Shown in pieces: positions 28,659 through 28,894 of a stretch of DNA of 28,894 nt. The stretch's first letter is position 1, and every line of letters starts with the position of its first letter. Under the pieces are notes generated by a model. The model saw nothing but the letters and a program-made list of their open reading frames with translations. It was not told the origin of the DNA and did no database searches. Source of the stretch: a virus; the IMG/VR virus record IMGVR_UViG_3300025407_000093, positions 1 to 28,894 of that record. One strand, 5' to 3'. The position numbers were made by a program, and so were the translations under genes.

Positions 28659-28676
28659 ATTTAGAAAGCATCTAAC

Positions 28677-28894
28677 ATGACATACGGTATCCTCCCAAAC
28701 GGTAAACAGCAGTTCATTGATTCCAATGGCAAGCCTTTGGCTAGTGGCCAGGTCTATTACTACATTCCTTCAACCACTACCTTTAAAAACACCTATCAAA
28801 ACTCTGCTGGTACTGTTTTAAATACCAATCCTGTTGTCTTAGATGCCAATGGTCAATGTATCGCTTACGGTACTGGCTCGTATCGTCAGCAAGT
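28677..28894 (+). CDS. Tailspike or tail-fibre protein, 5' part only
   Basis: ATG 28677; 72 codons are visible before the window ends. MTYGILPNGKQQFIDSNGKP then GQVYYYIPSTTTFKNTYQNS and VLNTNPVVLDANGQ are a typical head-binding domain of podovirus tailspikes and fibres (FxDxxGxPLAxGxVYxYxxGTxT...). The receptor-binding or enzymatic part lies outside. Gene order (after gp16) fits P22 gp9. Confidence 0.82.
   Translation, partial: MTYGILPNGKQQFIDSNGKPLASGQVYYYIPSTTTFKNTYQNSAGTVLNTNPVVLDANGQCIAYGTGSYRQQ

Noticed and set aside
1-28894. Searched for integrase, CI-type repressor, excisionase, tRNA genes and insertion sequences
   Set aside because: None was recognised. tRNA cloverleafs cannot be excluded by eye; a tRNA scan would settle it. 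Att sites cannot be judged without the rest of the genome.

Overview
The window reads as most of the genome of a short-tailed phage (podovirus-like) with a P22-type virion, or a prophage of that type. The evidence is the run of structural genes from small terminase to ejection proteins, which follows the P22 order (3-2-1-8-5-4-10-x-14-7-20-16). Base composition is moderate. Gene content (ERF plus YqaJ recombination pair, DUF1376 replication protein, RusA, GH19 endolysin, P22-like portal and coat) suits a phage of a Gram-negative host, perhaps a freshwater betaproteobacterium. The host is an inference; nothing in the sequence proves it. No integrase and no CI-type repressor were seen, so a lytic life is plausible, but the window is incomplete: a tail gene runs off the right end.

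Layout. (1) 7-2583, plus strand: small virion or lysis-associated genes, then a compact lysis cassette (two-helix holin-like membrane protein, Rz with nested Rz1, GH19 endolysin), with a second lipoprotein gene overlapping the holin candidate. (2) 2563-4849, minus strand: a chain of 13 very small genes, almost all joined by start/stop overlaps. They include two one-helix microproteins, a zinc ribbon, a 30-residue protein with an SSB-like tail, a winged helix and an HNH-like nuclease. An attenuator-like hairpin follows the first gene. (3) 4850-4992: divergent control region. (4) 4993-10222, plus strand: early operon with a Cro-like regulator, replication proteins, RusA, a PAPS-reductase-like enzyme, ERF, YqaJ exonuclease and an SSB-like protein. 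(5) 10223-10542: the only long gene-free gap. It holds a minus-strand promoter and terminator pair predicting a very short antisense RNA, long inverted repeats, and a strong plus-strand promoter. (6) 10543-28894: late module with small virion-type proteins, a ParB-domain DNA methyltransferase, TerS, TerL, portal, scaffold, coat (with its own promoter and a leader of about 120 nt), gp4- and gp10-like head closure proteins, an 804-residue repeat-rich fibre in the tail-needle slot, a gp14-like protein, gp7/gp20/gp16-like ejection proteins, and the head-binding start of a tailspike or fibre.

How it works together (inference): the Cro-like protein probably balances the leftward microgene operon against the rightward replication/recombination operon. 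ERF, YqaJ, the SSB-like protein and RusA would form a recombination-dependent replication set. The late promoter at 10478-10505 would start the structural module, boosted at the coat gene by a second promoter at 17515-17543. The most unusual signals are the microgene operon with its SSB-tail microprotein, the antisense RNA/structured region at 10223-10476, and fibre repeats that keep their protein sequence while using different codons.
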